From NCBI RefSeq assembly GCF_007641235.1, contig NZ_CP038157.1, positions 186,001 through 250,000 on the forward strand: a DNA stretch of 64,000 bases, written 5' to 3'. The DNA comes from Corynebacterium sanguinis. GTDB taxonomy: Bacteria; Actinomycetota; Actinomycetes; Mycobacteriales; Mycobacteriaceae. This document shows positions 35,049 to 48,299 of the stretch, in pieces (within the stretch, counting starts at the first letter, position 1; each line of letters begins with the position of its first letter). The notes beneath the pieces were generated by a model that made no database searches, was not told the origin of the DNA, and was given only the letters and a program-made list of their open reading frames with translations. A program made the translations under genes and the position numbers.

Positions 35049-35279
35049 GCGGCCGGCTCTACAAATTGGTCACTCTGCCGTGGCGGAGTGGGTGGTGTCC
35101 GCATTGCGGACTGACGAGGGTTGGGGAACAACCCAAACCACAAGACAAAACCGGTCGGAGCGTTGTTTGACTCTGCCGTGGTGGAGTCCGCAATGCGGAC
35201 TCAATGATCTCGGGAGCTCGTGAACCACTCTGGCGGCCGGCTCTACGCATTGGTCACTCTGTCGTGGCGGAGTGGGTGG
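35049..35279. repeat. Direct repeat pair (47 bp) with two GC-rich dyads
   Basis: A 47-base unit beginning GCGGCCGGCTCTAC occurs at 35049-35095 and 35233-35279 with three mismatches; a shorter version of its middle (CTCTGCCGTGGxGGAGT) lies at 35171-35187. Between them sit the dyads GTCCGCATTGCGGAC (35097-35111) and GAGTCCGCAATGCGGACTC (35184-35202). No gene is supported in 35038-35290. The block lies between an IS and the rrn terminator. Confidence 0.7.
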
Positions 35280-35290
35280 GGGTAAGCAAG

Positions 35291-35336
35291 AAGCAGCCGC
35301 ACCCCCCTGTGTGTTGTTTGGGGGGTGCGGCTGCTT
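35291..35336 (-). terminator. rrn operon terminator
   Basis: A 17-bp perfect stem AAGCAGCCGCACCCCCC / GGGGGGTGCGGCTGCTT with a 12-nt loop lies 20 bases past the end of 5S. On the minus strand it is followed by CTTGCTTACC; the plus-strand side has TTTGTTTTGTTTT, so it may stop transcription both ways. Confidence 0.9.
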
Positions 35337-35356
35337 TGTTTTGTTTTAAGTTGTTG

Positions 35357-35475
35357 GGTCGGCGGTAACTTACTCTCCCACCCCCTCCCGGGGGCAGTAC
35401 CATCAGCGCGGGCGGGCTTAGCTTCCGGGTTCGGAATGGGTCCGGGCGTTTCCCCGCCGCCATCAACCACCGACA
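35357..35475 (-). rRNA. rrf: 5S ribosomal RNA
   Basis: The minus strand shows the 5S core: ACGCCCGGACCCATTCCGAA, then CCCGGAAGCTAAG and GATGGTACTGC. The terminal stem GTCGGTGGT / ACCGCCGAC sets the ends to within one or two bases. It is the third gene of the rRNA operon. Confidence 0.95.
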
Positions 35476-35542
35476 CAATCGTGGGGTACACATATTTTAT
35501 TGTTGTTGTGACACTGCCACCGTGCTGTTAACGGTGGTGGGG

Positions 35543-35576
35543 GGTGTGGTGTGTCAGATACTGCATAGTGGACGCG
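35543..35576 (-). promoter_or_regulatory. 3' arm of the pre-23S processing stem
   Basis: This 34-base block is nearly the reverse complement of 38727-38759 in the 16S-23S spacer (about 28 of 33 positions pair). In the transcript the two would close a long stem around 23S, the usual RNase III substrate. Confidence 0.75.
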
Positions 35577-35603
35577 TCGCACACACACTTTTGGTGTGGT
35601 GTT

Positions 35604-40649
<5,046 letters not shown>

Positions 40650-41059
40650 AAGAAGAAATTCAGAACTCGTGAAAAGCCCAAACCCAACAAAAACAAACCA
40701 CACCACACACACCAACCCCACACAAACACGCGCAGGGCCAGCACACATGGCACTGGCACAACCTTCAATTCAAAAAAACAACACAACCCCCACCACAAAG
40801 AGGAAGCTGTGATTTGCGATTCATTCAACAAACAAACCGCACACCATGACACACAACATGCGCACCACGAGATGACGCCGCCATCAAAGGTTCACGACAC
40901 CACCACCAGCACACACCCACCCACACCAAAAAAGCATGGGCAGAACACGCCACAATGCACACCAAAACAAACCACAAACAAAAACAAAAAAAGTACATTG
41001 GCACACTATCGAGTTCTCACACAACACACCCACGGCCACACAACAACCGCGGAAAAATG
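40650..41059 (-). other. rrn leader
   Basis: About 410 bases between the promoter candidate and 16S. There is no gene. The transcript is G/U-rich, with an element GAGAACTCGATAGTGTGC (complement of 41002-41019) that resembles the conserved actinobacterial rRNA leader motif linked to antitermination and processing. Confidence 0.6.
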
Positions 41060-41089
41060 AATCTACACAACCACCCAACACAAAGTCAA
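41060..41089 (-). promoter_or_regulatory. Candidate rrn promoter
   Basis: On the minus strand TTGACT (41089-41084), 18 bases, then TAGATT (41065-41060). The orientation and position fit transcription of the rRNA operon. There may be further promoters nearby. Confidence 0.5.
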
Positions 41090-41188
41090 ACAGCCATGAA
41101 ATTCACCCGCCACCAGAAGTTAACCCAAAAGCAACCTCAACAAGCAGCGGAACAACACACTAACCAACCCACCACACACAACACAAAT

Positions 41189-41206
41189 CCCCAGCACAAG
41201 CGGGGT
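41189..41206 (-). terminator. Weak hairpin after the siderophore operon
   Basis: On the minus strand CCCCGC-TTGT-GC(T)GGGG followed by ATTTGTGTTG lies 3 bases after the last gene of the importer. It is short and imperfect. Readthrough into the same-strand rrn promoter region is possible. Confidence 0.4.
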
Positions 41207-41208
41207 GT

Positions 41209-41964
41209 TTAGTGGTAGGTAGCGAGCGGTCCGTGGGGCCCTTCAATCACTTTCACCCCGGTATTGAAGATCTCGGTGAGAAGGTCATCACGCATGATTT
41301 CCGCCGGGGTGCCGAACGCCACGATCTGCCCGTCTTTGGCGGCGCAAATGAAGTCGGCGTAGCGTGCCGCGAAATTGATGTCGTGCAGCACGATGATGAT
41401 CGTGCGCCCCAGCTCGTGGGCGGCGTCGTAAAGGTGCTTCATCATGTCAACGGAATGGGCAATGTCCAAGTTGTTCAGGGGCTCGTCGAGAAGCACGTAA
41501 TCCGTCTCCTGGCAAAGCACCATCGCGACGTAGGCACGCTGGCGCTGGCCGCCAGAGAGCTGGTCGAGATACCGGTTCTCCAGCGAGCTCAGGCCAAGAA
41601 AGTCGACGTATTTGGTAATAATGTCCTCGTCCTCCGCAGTAAGCCGGCCGCGCGAGTACGGGAAGCGTCCGAAGCCGACAAGCTGGCGCACGGTGAGACG
41701 GGTGACAAAGTGGTTTTCTTGGCGCAGGATCGAGATCGTCTTCGCAAGGTCCTTCGACTTGGTCTGCGTCACGTCCATCGAACCGATTTCCACGGTGCCC
41801 TCGTCGAGCGAGAGAAGCCTTCCAACCATTGTCAGAAGAGTCGACTTGCCCGCGCCGTTTGGCCCCACCAAAGCGGTGATTCCACCTGCGGGGATTTGCA
41901 GGTTGACGGGGCCGATGGCGACGTCGTCACCGTAGGCCTTGCGGACATCGGTCAGGGTAATCAC
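41209..41964 (-). CDS. Iron-siderophore ABC importer, ATPase subunit
   Basis: 251 residues of the FecE/CeuD type. Walker A GPNGAGKSTLL, signature LSGGQRQRAYVAM, Walker B YVLLDEPLNNLD and switch His (VLHDINFA). It powers uptake through the two permeases encoded just upstream; its start overlaps the stop of the preceding permease gene by 4 bases. It is the last gene of the DtxR-boxed operon. Confidence 0.95.
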   Translation of the reverse strand: MITLTDVRKAYGDDVAIGPVNLQIPAGGITALVGPNGAGKSTLLTMVGRLLSLDEGTVEIGSMDVTQTKSKDLAKTISILRQENHFVTRLTVRQLVGFGRFPYSRGRLTAEDEDIITKYVDFLGLSSLENRYLDQLSGGQRQRAYVAMVLCQETDYVLLDEPLNNLDIAHSVDMMKHLYDAAHELGRTIIIVLHDINFAARYADFICAAKDGQIVAFGTPAEIMRDDLLTEIFNTGVKVIEGPHGPLATYH

Positions 41965-42974
41965 AAGCGTCCCTTTCTCAGGATCACGACCAGGAAGGTG
42001 ATTCCTCCCACCAGCTCGATGATGATCGAAACCACGCCTTGAGCATAGAAGATGTGGTTCATGATGAAGTAGGCCCCGGTGAGCACGACGTATCCGAGCA
42101 CGATCGCCATGGGGAAGACATAACGGTGGTCGTAGGTGTTAGTGAACTGGTACGCAAGCGTGGCCACGAGGAACCCGAGGAAGGTCATCGGCCCGACCAG
42201 CGCCGTGGACACCGCCATCAGGATGGACACCAGGATCAGCGTGTAGATGGCGTTTTTCCGGAATCCCACCCCGAGGTTGACGGTGACGTCGCGGCCGAGC
42301 GAGATGACGTTGAGCCGGCGGGAGTTCAACAACACCAACGTCACGGCGATGAGCACGAGCGGAATCGCCACGGGGTAAAAGTCCGGGTCCGCGTTGTTGA
42401 CGGAGCCGAAAAGCCGGGCGGTGAGCACGTCGAACTCGCTGGGCGTGAGCATGCGTTGCATGAACGTCGATAAACTGCCCAGGCCCCCGCCGATGACGAT
42501 GCCGACGAGCAGCATCGCGTGCAAGTTGGCGGCGTTGTCGGTCAGCAGCCAGGAGTAGAGCACCAAGGAAAGGCCCACCATGAGCACGAGCTGCAGCACG
42601 AACGTCTCGAGCGTGCGCGAGGCCAGCAAGCCGGAGGCCCCGAGGAAGTAAATTGTGGCGGTGTTGATCGCGATATAGAGGGACTCAAATCCCATGATGG
42701 AAGGGGTAAGAATCCGGTTGTTGGTCACGGTTTGGAAAGCGACCGTCGCAACGCCTTGGCATACAGCAACCACCGCCATCGCGATCACCGCATTCAAGCG
42801 CCGCTCCGCGATCAGCCAATACGCGCGAGTACCAAAAGCCACGGGGTTGTCCCACGCGATCAGCCCCGCGGTGAAGACCACGGCGAGCACAGCCAGCACG
42901 CCGAGCGCGACAAAATAGCGCCTCTTGCTTTTCGACGTCTGAAATGCGCCGACGTTACGAACCGCGCTACCCAT
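41961..42974 (-). CDS. Iron-siderophore ABC importer, FecCD-type permease 2
   Basis: 337 residues with about nine membrane helices, FecCD family (CeuC-like). The helical motif for ATPase contact is around VGMxxLSxxxGRDVTVNLGVG. It overlaps the upstream permease gene by 8 bases and forms the heterodimeric channel with it. Confidence 0.93.
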   Translation of the reverse strand: MGSAVRNVGAFQTSKSKRRYFVALGVLAVLAVVFTAGLIAWDNPVAFGTRAYWLIAERRLNAVIAMAVVAVCQGVATVAFQTVTNNRILTPSIMGFESLYIAINTATIYFLGASGLLASRTLETFVLQLVLMVGLSLVLYSWLLTDNAANLHAMLLVGIVIGGGLGSLSTFMQRMLTPSEFDVLTARLFGSVNNADPDFYPVAIPLVLIAVTLVLLNSRRLNVISLGRDVTVNLGVGFRKNAIYTLILVSILMAVSTALVGPMTFLGFLVATLAYQFTNTYDHRYVFPMAIVLGYVVLTGAYFIMNHIFYAQGVVSIIIELVGGITFLVVILRKGRL

Positions 42975-43941
42975 GGCGGGCCTGCCTGATAATCAGCGCG
43001 ATGAACACGATCGCGCCAACGAGACCGAGAATCACCGAGACCGGCATCTCGAACGGCGCGATGATGGTGCGGCCGATGAGGTCGCAGGCGGCGACGATGC
43101 CGATGCCGAGGAGGCACACCCACGGAAGGTTGGAGCGCAGGTCGTCGCCGCGGATCATGGAAACGATGTTGGGGACGATCAGGCCCAGAAATGGCAGGTA
43201 GCCGACCACAACGGTGACCACACCGGCGGCGATTGCCACCAGCGAGGTGCCCACGAGCACGATGCGGTTGTAGTTCAGCCCGATGTTGGTGGCCACGTCC
43301 TCACCCAGGCCGGCGGCGGTGAGGCGATCTGCGTAGAAGAACACCACGGCGACGACGAATAGGACGATCCACAAGACCTCGTACTGTCCGGCAATGACGC
43401 TGGTGAACGAGCCCGCGAACCACACGCCCAAGGACTGCAAAAGTTGCGTCTGCAGCGCCCAGAAGGTTGACACGGAGCTGACCACCGCACCCAGCATGAT
43501 GCCGACGATCGGCACGATGAGGCTCGAGCGCAGCGTCACGCGTCGCAGGAAGGCGAAGAACACCATGGTGCCCACGAACGCGAAGGCCACTGCCACGATC
43601 ATGCGCACCAGGATGGAGGCGTTCGGCGCGAACACCATTGTGGCCAAGAGCCCCAGGCCAGCCCACTCGGTGGTTCCGGTGGTGGTGGGTTCGACGAAGC
43701 GGTTTTGGGTGAGCATCTGCATGATCAACCCGCTCATCGCCATGGCCGCGCCGGCGAGTATGAGGGCGATGGTGCGCGGCACGCGGGTGGCGTTGAACAT
43801 GGCCCACCCGTCCTCGGCACCGAGGATGTCGTACTGCCCCACCGCCAAAGAGGCGAAAAGCAGGGCGACGACAACACCAGCACCCGCCAGGAACTTCCAG
43901 TCGAGAAGTGCCGGGCGGGTGGCGGTGGGGGCAGAGGACAT
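42967..43941 (-). CDS. Iron-siderophore ABC importer, FecCD-type permease 1
   Basis: 324 residues with eight to nine membrane helices, FecCD family (CeuB-like). Conserved parts are PRTIALILAGAAMAMSGLIMQ and GLIVPNIVSMIRGDD. The ATG at 43941 shares one base with the stop of the binding-protein gene. The order binding protein, permease, permease, ATPase is that of catechol-siderophore (enterobactin/bacillibactin fragment) importers. Confidence 0.94.
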   Translation of the reverse strand: MSSAPTATRPALLDWKFLAGAGVVVALLFASLAVGQYDILGAEDGWAMFNATRVPRTIALILAGAAMAMSGLIMQMLTQNRFVEPTTTGTTEWAGLGLLATMVFAPNASILVRMIVAVAFAFVGTMVFFAFLRRVTLRSSLIVPIVGIMLGAVVSSVSTFWALQTQLLQSLGVWFAGSFTSVIAGQYEVLWIVLFVVAVVFFYADRLTAAGLGEDVATNIGLNYNRIVLVGTSLVAIAAGVVTVVVGYLPFLGLIVPNIVSMIRGDDLRSNLPWVCLLGIGIVAACDLIGRTIIAPFEMPVSVILGLVGAIVFIALIIRQARHG

Positions 43942-44945
43942 TACTTGGCGGCCTCGAACTGATCGGCGATGTCGTTGAGGATCTCGGTGTAGGTGATGAT
44001 GGACTCGTTGGTGTAGGTGTCCGCGGGCGCAACGTAGAGCTGGCCCTCCTTGACTGCCGTGACGTTTTGCAGTGGCGCAGAATCCTCGATCACGCTCAGC
44101 GCGGCCGGGGAGCCTTCGTCGTCGCGCGTGCCGGCGTCGCGGTCGAGGATGAGCATCCAGTCCGGGTTGGCGGAGGCGATGGCCTCGACGGAGATGTCAT
44201 CGCCCTGATGGTCGTCGGTGGCGTTTTGGACCTCGAGAGCGGGCTTCATGCCGATCAGGTCGAACAGCGGGCCCCAGGTGCGGCCGACGCCCGGCGCGAC
44301 GTAGCCGATCTCGCCGCCGGAGATGTTGACAGCCATCACGGTCTGCTCGGGGTTGTAGGCGGCCTTGGCGCGTTCGAGGGCGTTTTGGAAGTCGTCGACA
44401 AGCTGGGCGGCTTCCCCCTGCTTGCCGAAGATCTCACCGAGGGACTCGGTGTGGCGGATCAGCTCGGCGTCGAAGGGCTCGCCGTCGCGCGGCTCGAAGT
44501 CGACCAGGATGGCGTCGGGGACGAGCTTCTCAATGTCGGCGTCGTGGGTCTGGAAGCGCTGGCCGGAGACGATGACGTCGGGCTCGGCTGCGACGATGGC
44601 CTCGAGGTTGGGCTCGCGATGGTTGCCGATGTCGACGATGTTGTCGTTGTCGCCGATGCCCGGGATGGTCACCGGGACGAGCGCGCGCGCCGCGGCGACG
44701 GGCTCAATGCCCCAGGTGTCCAGGAGCTCGAAGGAGCGGTTGTCCAGCGCGACGACGCGTTGCGCAGGGCTCGGGACCTCCTTGACGCCGTAATTGTCTT
44801 CGACGGTGACCGTGTTCTCGGCCTGCGCCGCCGTGGTGTCCGTGGCATCAGACGCCTGCTCCTGCGCGCCGGAGCAGGACACAACGGTCAGCGAAACGGC
44901 TGCGACGAGCGCTGCCACGGCGGTTCGGGTATTGAAACGGGACAA
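43941..44945 (-). CDS. Siderophore-binding lipoprotein (FatB/CeuA-like)
   Basis: 334 residues. The signal peptide ends in the lipobox VVSC (Cys24), then a Ser/Thr/Gln-rich linker and a class III periplasmic binding fold of the FepB/CeuE group (RVVALDNRSFELLDTWGIEP; PNLEAIVAAEPDVIVSG). It captures ferric siderophore at the membrane surface and hands it to the permeases. The first gene of the operon, 27 bases downstream of a DtxR box. The long Asp-rich C-terminal half is intact. Confidence 0.94.
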   Translation of the reverse strand: MSRFNTRTAVAALVAAVSLTVVSCSGAQEQASDATDTTAAQAENTVTVEDNYGVKEVPSPAQRVVALDNRSFELLDTWGIEPVAAARALVPVTIPGIGDNDNIVDIGNHREPNLEAIVAAEPDVIVSGQRFQTHDADIEKLVPDAILVDFEPRDGEPFDAELIRHTESLGEIFGKQGEAAQLVDDFQNALERAKAAYNPEQTVMAVNISGGEIGYVAPGVGRTWGPLFDLIGMKPALEVQNATDDHQGDDISVEAIASANPDWMLILDRDAGTRDDEGSPAALSVIEDSAPLQNVTAVKEGQLYVAPADTYTNESIITYTEILNDIADQFEAAK

Positions 44946-44971
44946 GGTCCGCGTCCTTTCTCTCTCAAAAC

Positions 44972-44990
44972 TTAGGTAAGGGTTACCTTG
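44972..44990 (-). promoter_or_regulatory. DtxR (iron) operator
   Basis: TTAGGTAAGGGTTACCTTG matches the 19-bp DtxR consensus TTAGGTTAGGCTAACCTAA at 14 positions, with both half-sites kept. It lies just upstream of the siderophore importer, so iron-replete DtxR should repress the operon. Confidence 0.88.
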
Positions 44991-45073
44991 GAGATGGTAA
45001 GGGGGCGGCCCAGGTTAGCCAACCCTCACCCCCGGGCCCAACGCAGAATTACACTACACTAGTGTTTTCTAAT

Positions 45074-46063
45074 TCAGTCGGCGGGGGTAATTTCCGGCAT
45101 CACGTACTGAATGAACTCGTCGATCTGCTCTTCCGCATCGCGCTCAGAAATGCGGAAGTTGACCATCACGTGACTGATCCCGATCTCGCGCTGCTTGTGC
45201 AGCAAACGAATCAGCGCGTTGCGGCCCAGCCGGTAGCCGAAGTGGTGCCCTTCCGCCTCGGCGTCCGGGTTCGGATGCAGGTCAAGCCACAGCGACTCGG
45301 CGAAGGGCTTCCACCCGCCGCCGAGCGTATCGACGGCGGCGTTCCAGTTGTCCACGTTGACCTTCTGCATCTCAAGGCCCTTGTGGTACATCAGCCACCC
45401 GTGCGTGTGCTCGGCGCGCCACTGCATCGTCTGCTGGAGCGAACCGGTGGCTAACAGCGGCACCTCCCGCGCGCTCGGTTTAGGGACGACATCAGCGCCA
45501 CCCATCTTCCCGCCGGACCACCGAATCGGCGAATAACTGGTGGTCATGGCCTCGCGGTAGACGCGCAGGTGCTCCGCCATCACGTCTCCCCTGGTCCCGC
45601 GATCTTGCCCGAAGGCGGGAAACTCCTCCGGCCGATCCCCCGTGGCGATGCCGAACAAGAACCGCCCTCCCGAGAGCCTGTCCAGCGTTGCCGCACGCTT
45701 AGCCATGAGCAGCGGGTGCTGGAAAGGCACTACAACCGCCGCCGTGCCAAGCGCGATCGTCGACGTCCGCGCGGCCAGGTAGGACAAGTACATCCACGGG
45801 TCCCACACCTGGCCGACGTCGCCGAAGGTCTCCACCCGCAGCGGGATGTCGCGCACCCAAACGGCCGCGAACCCGGCGTCCTCTGCCTTGCGGATCAAGC
45901 GCACCTGATTGTCGAGCGAATCCTCGGGGCTTTCCTCCGCACCTTCCTCGATCGGCAGGCTCAGGCCCACCGTCAGCTCGCCGCGTCGAAACGTGCGGGC
46001 AAACCCCGGCAGTTCTGTGTGCGGGGTCTGTGAGAGTTGGAATAGCGGGTTTGTCTCGGGCAT
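45074..46063 (-). CDS. LLM-class (luciferase-like) flavin-dependent oxidoreductase
   Basis: 329 residues, complete bacterial luciferase-like TIM barrel. Recognisable segments: FAAVWVRDIPLRVETFGDVGQVWDPW (N-terminal barrel) and GRFLFGIATGDRPEEFPAFG, which resembles the BA3436-type subgroup. It uses FMN or F420, but the substrate is unknown. The start at ATG 46063 gives MPETNPLFQLSQ. It is monocistronic, ending 83 bases from the DtxR box of the siderophore operon. Confidence 0.9.
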   Translation of the reverse strand: MPETNPLFQLSQTPHTELPGFARTFRRGELTVGLSLPIEEGAEESPEDSLDNQVRLIRKAEDAGFAAVWVRDIPLRVETFGDVGQVWDPWMYLSYLAARTSTIALGTAAVVVPFQHPLLMAKRAATLDRLSGGRFLFGIATGDRPEEFPAFGQDRGTRGDVMAEHLRVYREAMTTSYSPIRWSGGKMGGADVVPKPSAREVPLLATGSLQQTMQWRAEHTHGWLMYHKGLEMQKVNVDNWNAAVDTLGGGWKPFAESLWLDLHPNPDAEAEGHHFGYRLGRNALIRLLHKQREIGISHVMVNFRISERDAEEQIDEFIQYVMPEITPAD

Positions 46064-46123
46064 GGGCCCGAGTGTAGGCCGGTACCCGCACCTGTTTGGG
46101 ACGCCGCCTATTGCAGGGTGGAG

Positions 46124-46822
46124 CTAAATGCTGGGAGCCTGAATGGAGCGTCCAGCTTGGAAAAGGGTGTACTCGATAACGTCGGTGGGCAAGTCCGGGC
46201 GCCACTGCCCGTGAACTTGCTCGATGATGTCGAGGTAGCGCGAGTATTCGGCGGTTAGCCATCCTGAGGTGTTTGCCCATCCAATCGCGTCCGCGACCCT
46301 GCGATCGAGGATCAGGGGGTGACGATTCTGCGCTGGTGAAGGACGGCCCGAGGCGAAGTAGAGCAGTTTGGTAAAGAATGCCGGCCCCAGGTGTTTAATC
46401 CTGGACCTGCTGTAATTCCTGAACTCAAAGTAAGCGTCATCGGCTGAGTTGAGCGCTGCGGCCTTCAAACCCTGGAGTAACTTCGCCGGCGCATCGGGCT
46501 GGTGTAAAGGCCGAAGACACCGCTGTGTTTGCTGCGCGCTCATCCCAGCGCCCCACGAGCACACGGCAACGTAGAAGCTCACGGCCTCAGCCTCGGTCTC
46601 TACGGACTCCCCGAGTTCGAACAACCGCTGCCGGGACACAGAAAGGAAACGGTCATCCCTGGCCAGGAAATGAGGCAGCGGTAGATTACTCGGCCAGCTT
46701 TTAACCCACCACTCGGGGCGGAAAGTCTCCGTTTGCCCCCAGACGATCTCGGTGGACGCTGCATCCTCCGGTGGACCCAAGACCCTTAGAACGTGCGAGA
46801 AATCGTCGTTGGGCCGAGCCAT
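46124..46822 (-). CDS. 8-oxoguanine glycosylase OGG-fold-like protein
   Basis: 232 residues. Residues about 140-190 (RIKHLGPAFFTKLLYFA ... PLILDRRVADAIGW) match the OGG-like helix-hairpin-helix family found as a stand-alone protein in actinobacteria. In that family LG(P)xFxTKxLYF corresponds to the glycosylase fold and the Asp in ILDRRV is close to the catalytic position. The classical catalytic Lys of OGG1 is not evident to me. The role (base repair or defence-related sensing) is open. It is followed 20 bases upstream by the small gene at 46842. Confidence 0.65.
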   Translation of the reverse strand: MARPNDDFSHVLRVLGPPEDAASTEIVWGQTETFRPEWWVKSWPSNLPLPHFLARDDRFLSVSRQRLFELGESVETEAEAVSFYVAVCSWGAGMSAQQTQRCLRPLHQPDAPAKLLQGLKAAALNSADDAYFEFRNYSRSRIKHLGPAFFTKLLYFASGRPSPAQNRHPLILDRRVADAIGWANTSGWLTAEYSRYLDIIEQVHGQWRPDLPTDVIEYTLFQAGRSIQAPSI

Positions 46823-46841
46823 GGAAGACGTCTACCTCCGA

Positions 46842-47063
46842 CTAAAGCGCGGTGTCCTCCACGCGGCGCTTTTCCCAGGTCTCGATATTGTCCGGATGAA
46901 TCGTCTGGATACGACCGAGGAGGTCCTCGGCGGTGAACTCAGTCCCGTTCTCGATGGCCTCGCACAGCTGCGCCACGCGGTCTTCACCCGTCTCCGGGTG
47001 CTCGGTGCGGAAGTAGAGGGTGTCGCCTTCGTGCTGGGAAATCTCGATTGCTTCAATGCGCAT
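46842..47063 (-). CDS. Small acidic protein of unknown function
   Basis: 73 residues from ATG 47063 (MRIEAIEISQHEGDTLYF...), with AAAAAAGGACC just upstream. It is acidic, with predicted beta then helix (RVAQLCEAIENGTEFTAEDLLGRIQ). It ends 19 bases before the start of the OGG-fold gene on the same strand, so the two are probably cotranscribed. No family is recognised. Confidence 0.6.
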   Translation of the reverse strand: MRIEAIEISQHEGDTLYFRTEHPETGEDRVAQLCEAIENGTEFTAEDLLGRIQTIHPDNIETWEKRRVEDTAL

Positions 47064-47835
47064 GGTTGGGTCCTTTTTTCGCTGGTGTGGTGGGTTTCAG
47101 GCTCAAGAATAGGTGTGTAATCACGCCACCGCACGGCGAGCACGGAAAAGGTAAGCGGGAAGGCAGCCTCCGCTTCCCGAATTTCGTTGCCGCGACTCGC
47201 CACAGCGCGTCAGGCATAATAATCAGCACACAATTATGGGCTACTTTTCGGCTGCTGTTTACACACTTTGGAGGTATGTCTTGTCGGTACCACGCGATGT
47301 GGCATTGGAGATCCTGTGGGTAGCAACCGGTGCATGTTCGTATTGGTCGCGCCCTGTCGTGGCGGAAACCGACTCTGCATCCGGTAGGCCGTCGAAGGTA
47401 GCTTTCACTGACGATTCCGGGGTGAACCGTATCGCCGATGTGGATCAGGTCGCTCGAGCGGCCGGCGAGTGGGCTAAGGGGGCGTCGGGCGCGTTGGCGG
47501 CCGCGTTGCGGGACGGCGAGGCGCCGGTCCGGTACCCAGCTGCTGACGTGGATCAGATTGTGCAGACGGCGGTGTTTGGCGCTGTGCGCTACTAGAGTGA
47601 ACGCTCCTCGCACGTTGCAGCAGAGATTTGTTACAACTGGTGCGGGTTTGCAGGTGCCGTTGCATTCGCCTGGACCGCCTGTCGCCCCGCTTCACCCACC
47701 CCGAAATCCGCAAAAGTGGCATGGGTGCGCCATGTCGGCGTGGCGGCGGACGCTGCCCATATTGGTACCGTGCGGAGTTGCTAACTACGCACACGTTGCA
47801 TAAGGCCATCACATTGTTGACCAGGAGAAATAGAA
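47064..47835. other. Gene-poor region with an IS21-end-like sequence
   Basis: About 770 bases without a gene I can name. The plus-strand frame 47236-47595 (119 codons) ends in an Ala-rich segment (DVDQVARAAGEWAKGASGALAAAL) and could be a remnant. TGGGCTACTTTTC at 47236-47248 is identical to the inner repeat at the ends of the IS21 elements. CATAATAAT at 47215-47223 may be a -10. The rest shows nothing clear. Confidence 0.4.
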
Positions 47836-47869
47836 CAAACCCCCCGATCATCTCCGATCAGGGGGTTTG
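47836..47869 (-). terminator. ssrA terminator
   Basis: Stem AAACCCCC(C)GATC / GATCAGGGGGTTT with a 6-base loop. On the minus strand it is followed by GTTCTATTTCTCC. It sits 6 bases beyond the tmRNA 3' end. Confidence 0.9.
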
Positions 47870-47874
47870 CTACC

Positions 47875-48257
47875 GGTGGAGCTGCCGGGAATCGAACCCG
47901 GGTCCTTCATCACCTCGCCAGGGCTTCTCCGTGCGCAGTTCGCGCATCGTCTCTGCTCGACCCACCGGATCAGGCGAACATGTCCGGTTGACGGGCCCAG
48001 CCAGTGTGAAAAGTCCCCGCGGGCCGCACTGGCACGGCCCTTGGGCAAGTTCCCTAAGTCGATGCCAGGTACCGGGCTGGGAACGGGCCCGGCCTGACAG
48101 ACACGCTAGTCGCTAGCTCTTAGGCAGCGAGGGCGTAGTCACGCTGAGAGGTCTTCTCTGCGTTTATTGTTTGCTGCGACGCTCACGGTGGTCTCCAGCC
48201 TGCACCGGCACGCTTCCCCTGGCTTGGTCAATGAAGTCGAAACCAAAAATCAACCCC
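47875..48257 (-). ncRNA. ssrA: Transfer-messenger RNA (tmRNA)
   Basis: The acceptor stem pairs GGGGTTG (5' end, 48257) with CAGCTCC (3' end), followed by discriminator A and CC. The third base of CCA is not encoded (G follows), so it must be added. The T-arm reads GGGTTCGATTCCC. The resume frame is GCA GAG AAG..., giving the tag AEKTSQRDYALAA. It is a one-piece tmRNA with SmpB encoded 700 bases upstream; together they rescue stalled ribosomes. Confidence 0.95.
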
Positions 48258-48299
48258 ATTAACTACGGGAACCGTAGGAGGGTTAACCCTACGCCTCAT

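Noticed and set aside
45010-45028. Second DtxR-like sequence (AGGTTAGCCAACC)
   Set aside because: Only about 13 of 19 consensus bases match and the 3' half is poor; it lies at the end of the LLM gene rather than at a clear promoter.
47474-47851. 125-codon minus-strand ORF before tmRNA
   Set aside because: Arg/Pro-rich composition, overlap with the ssrA terminator and lack of any motif suggest chance.
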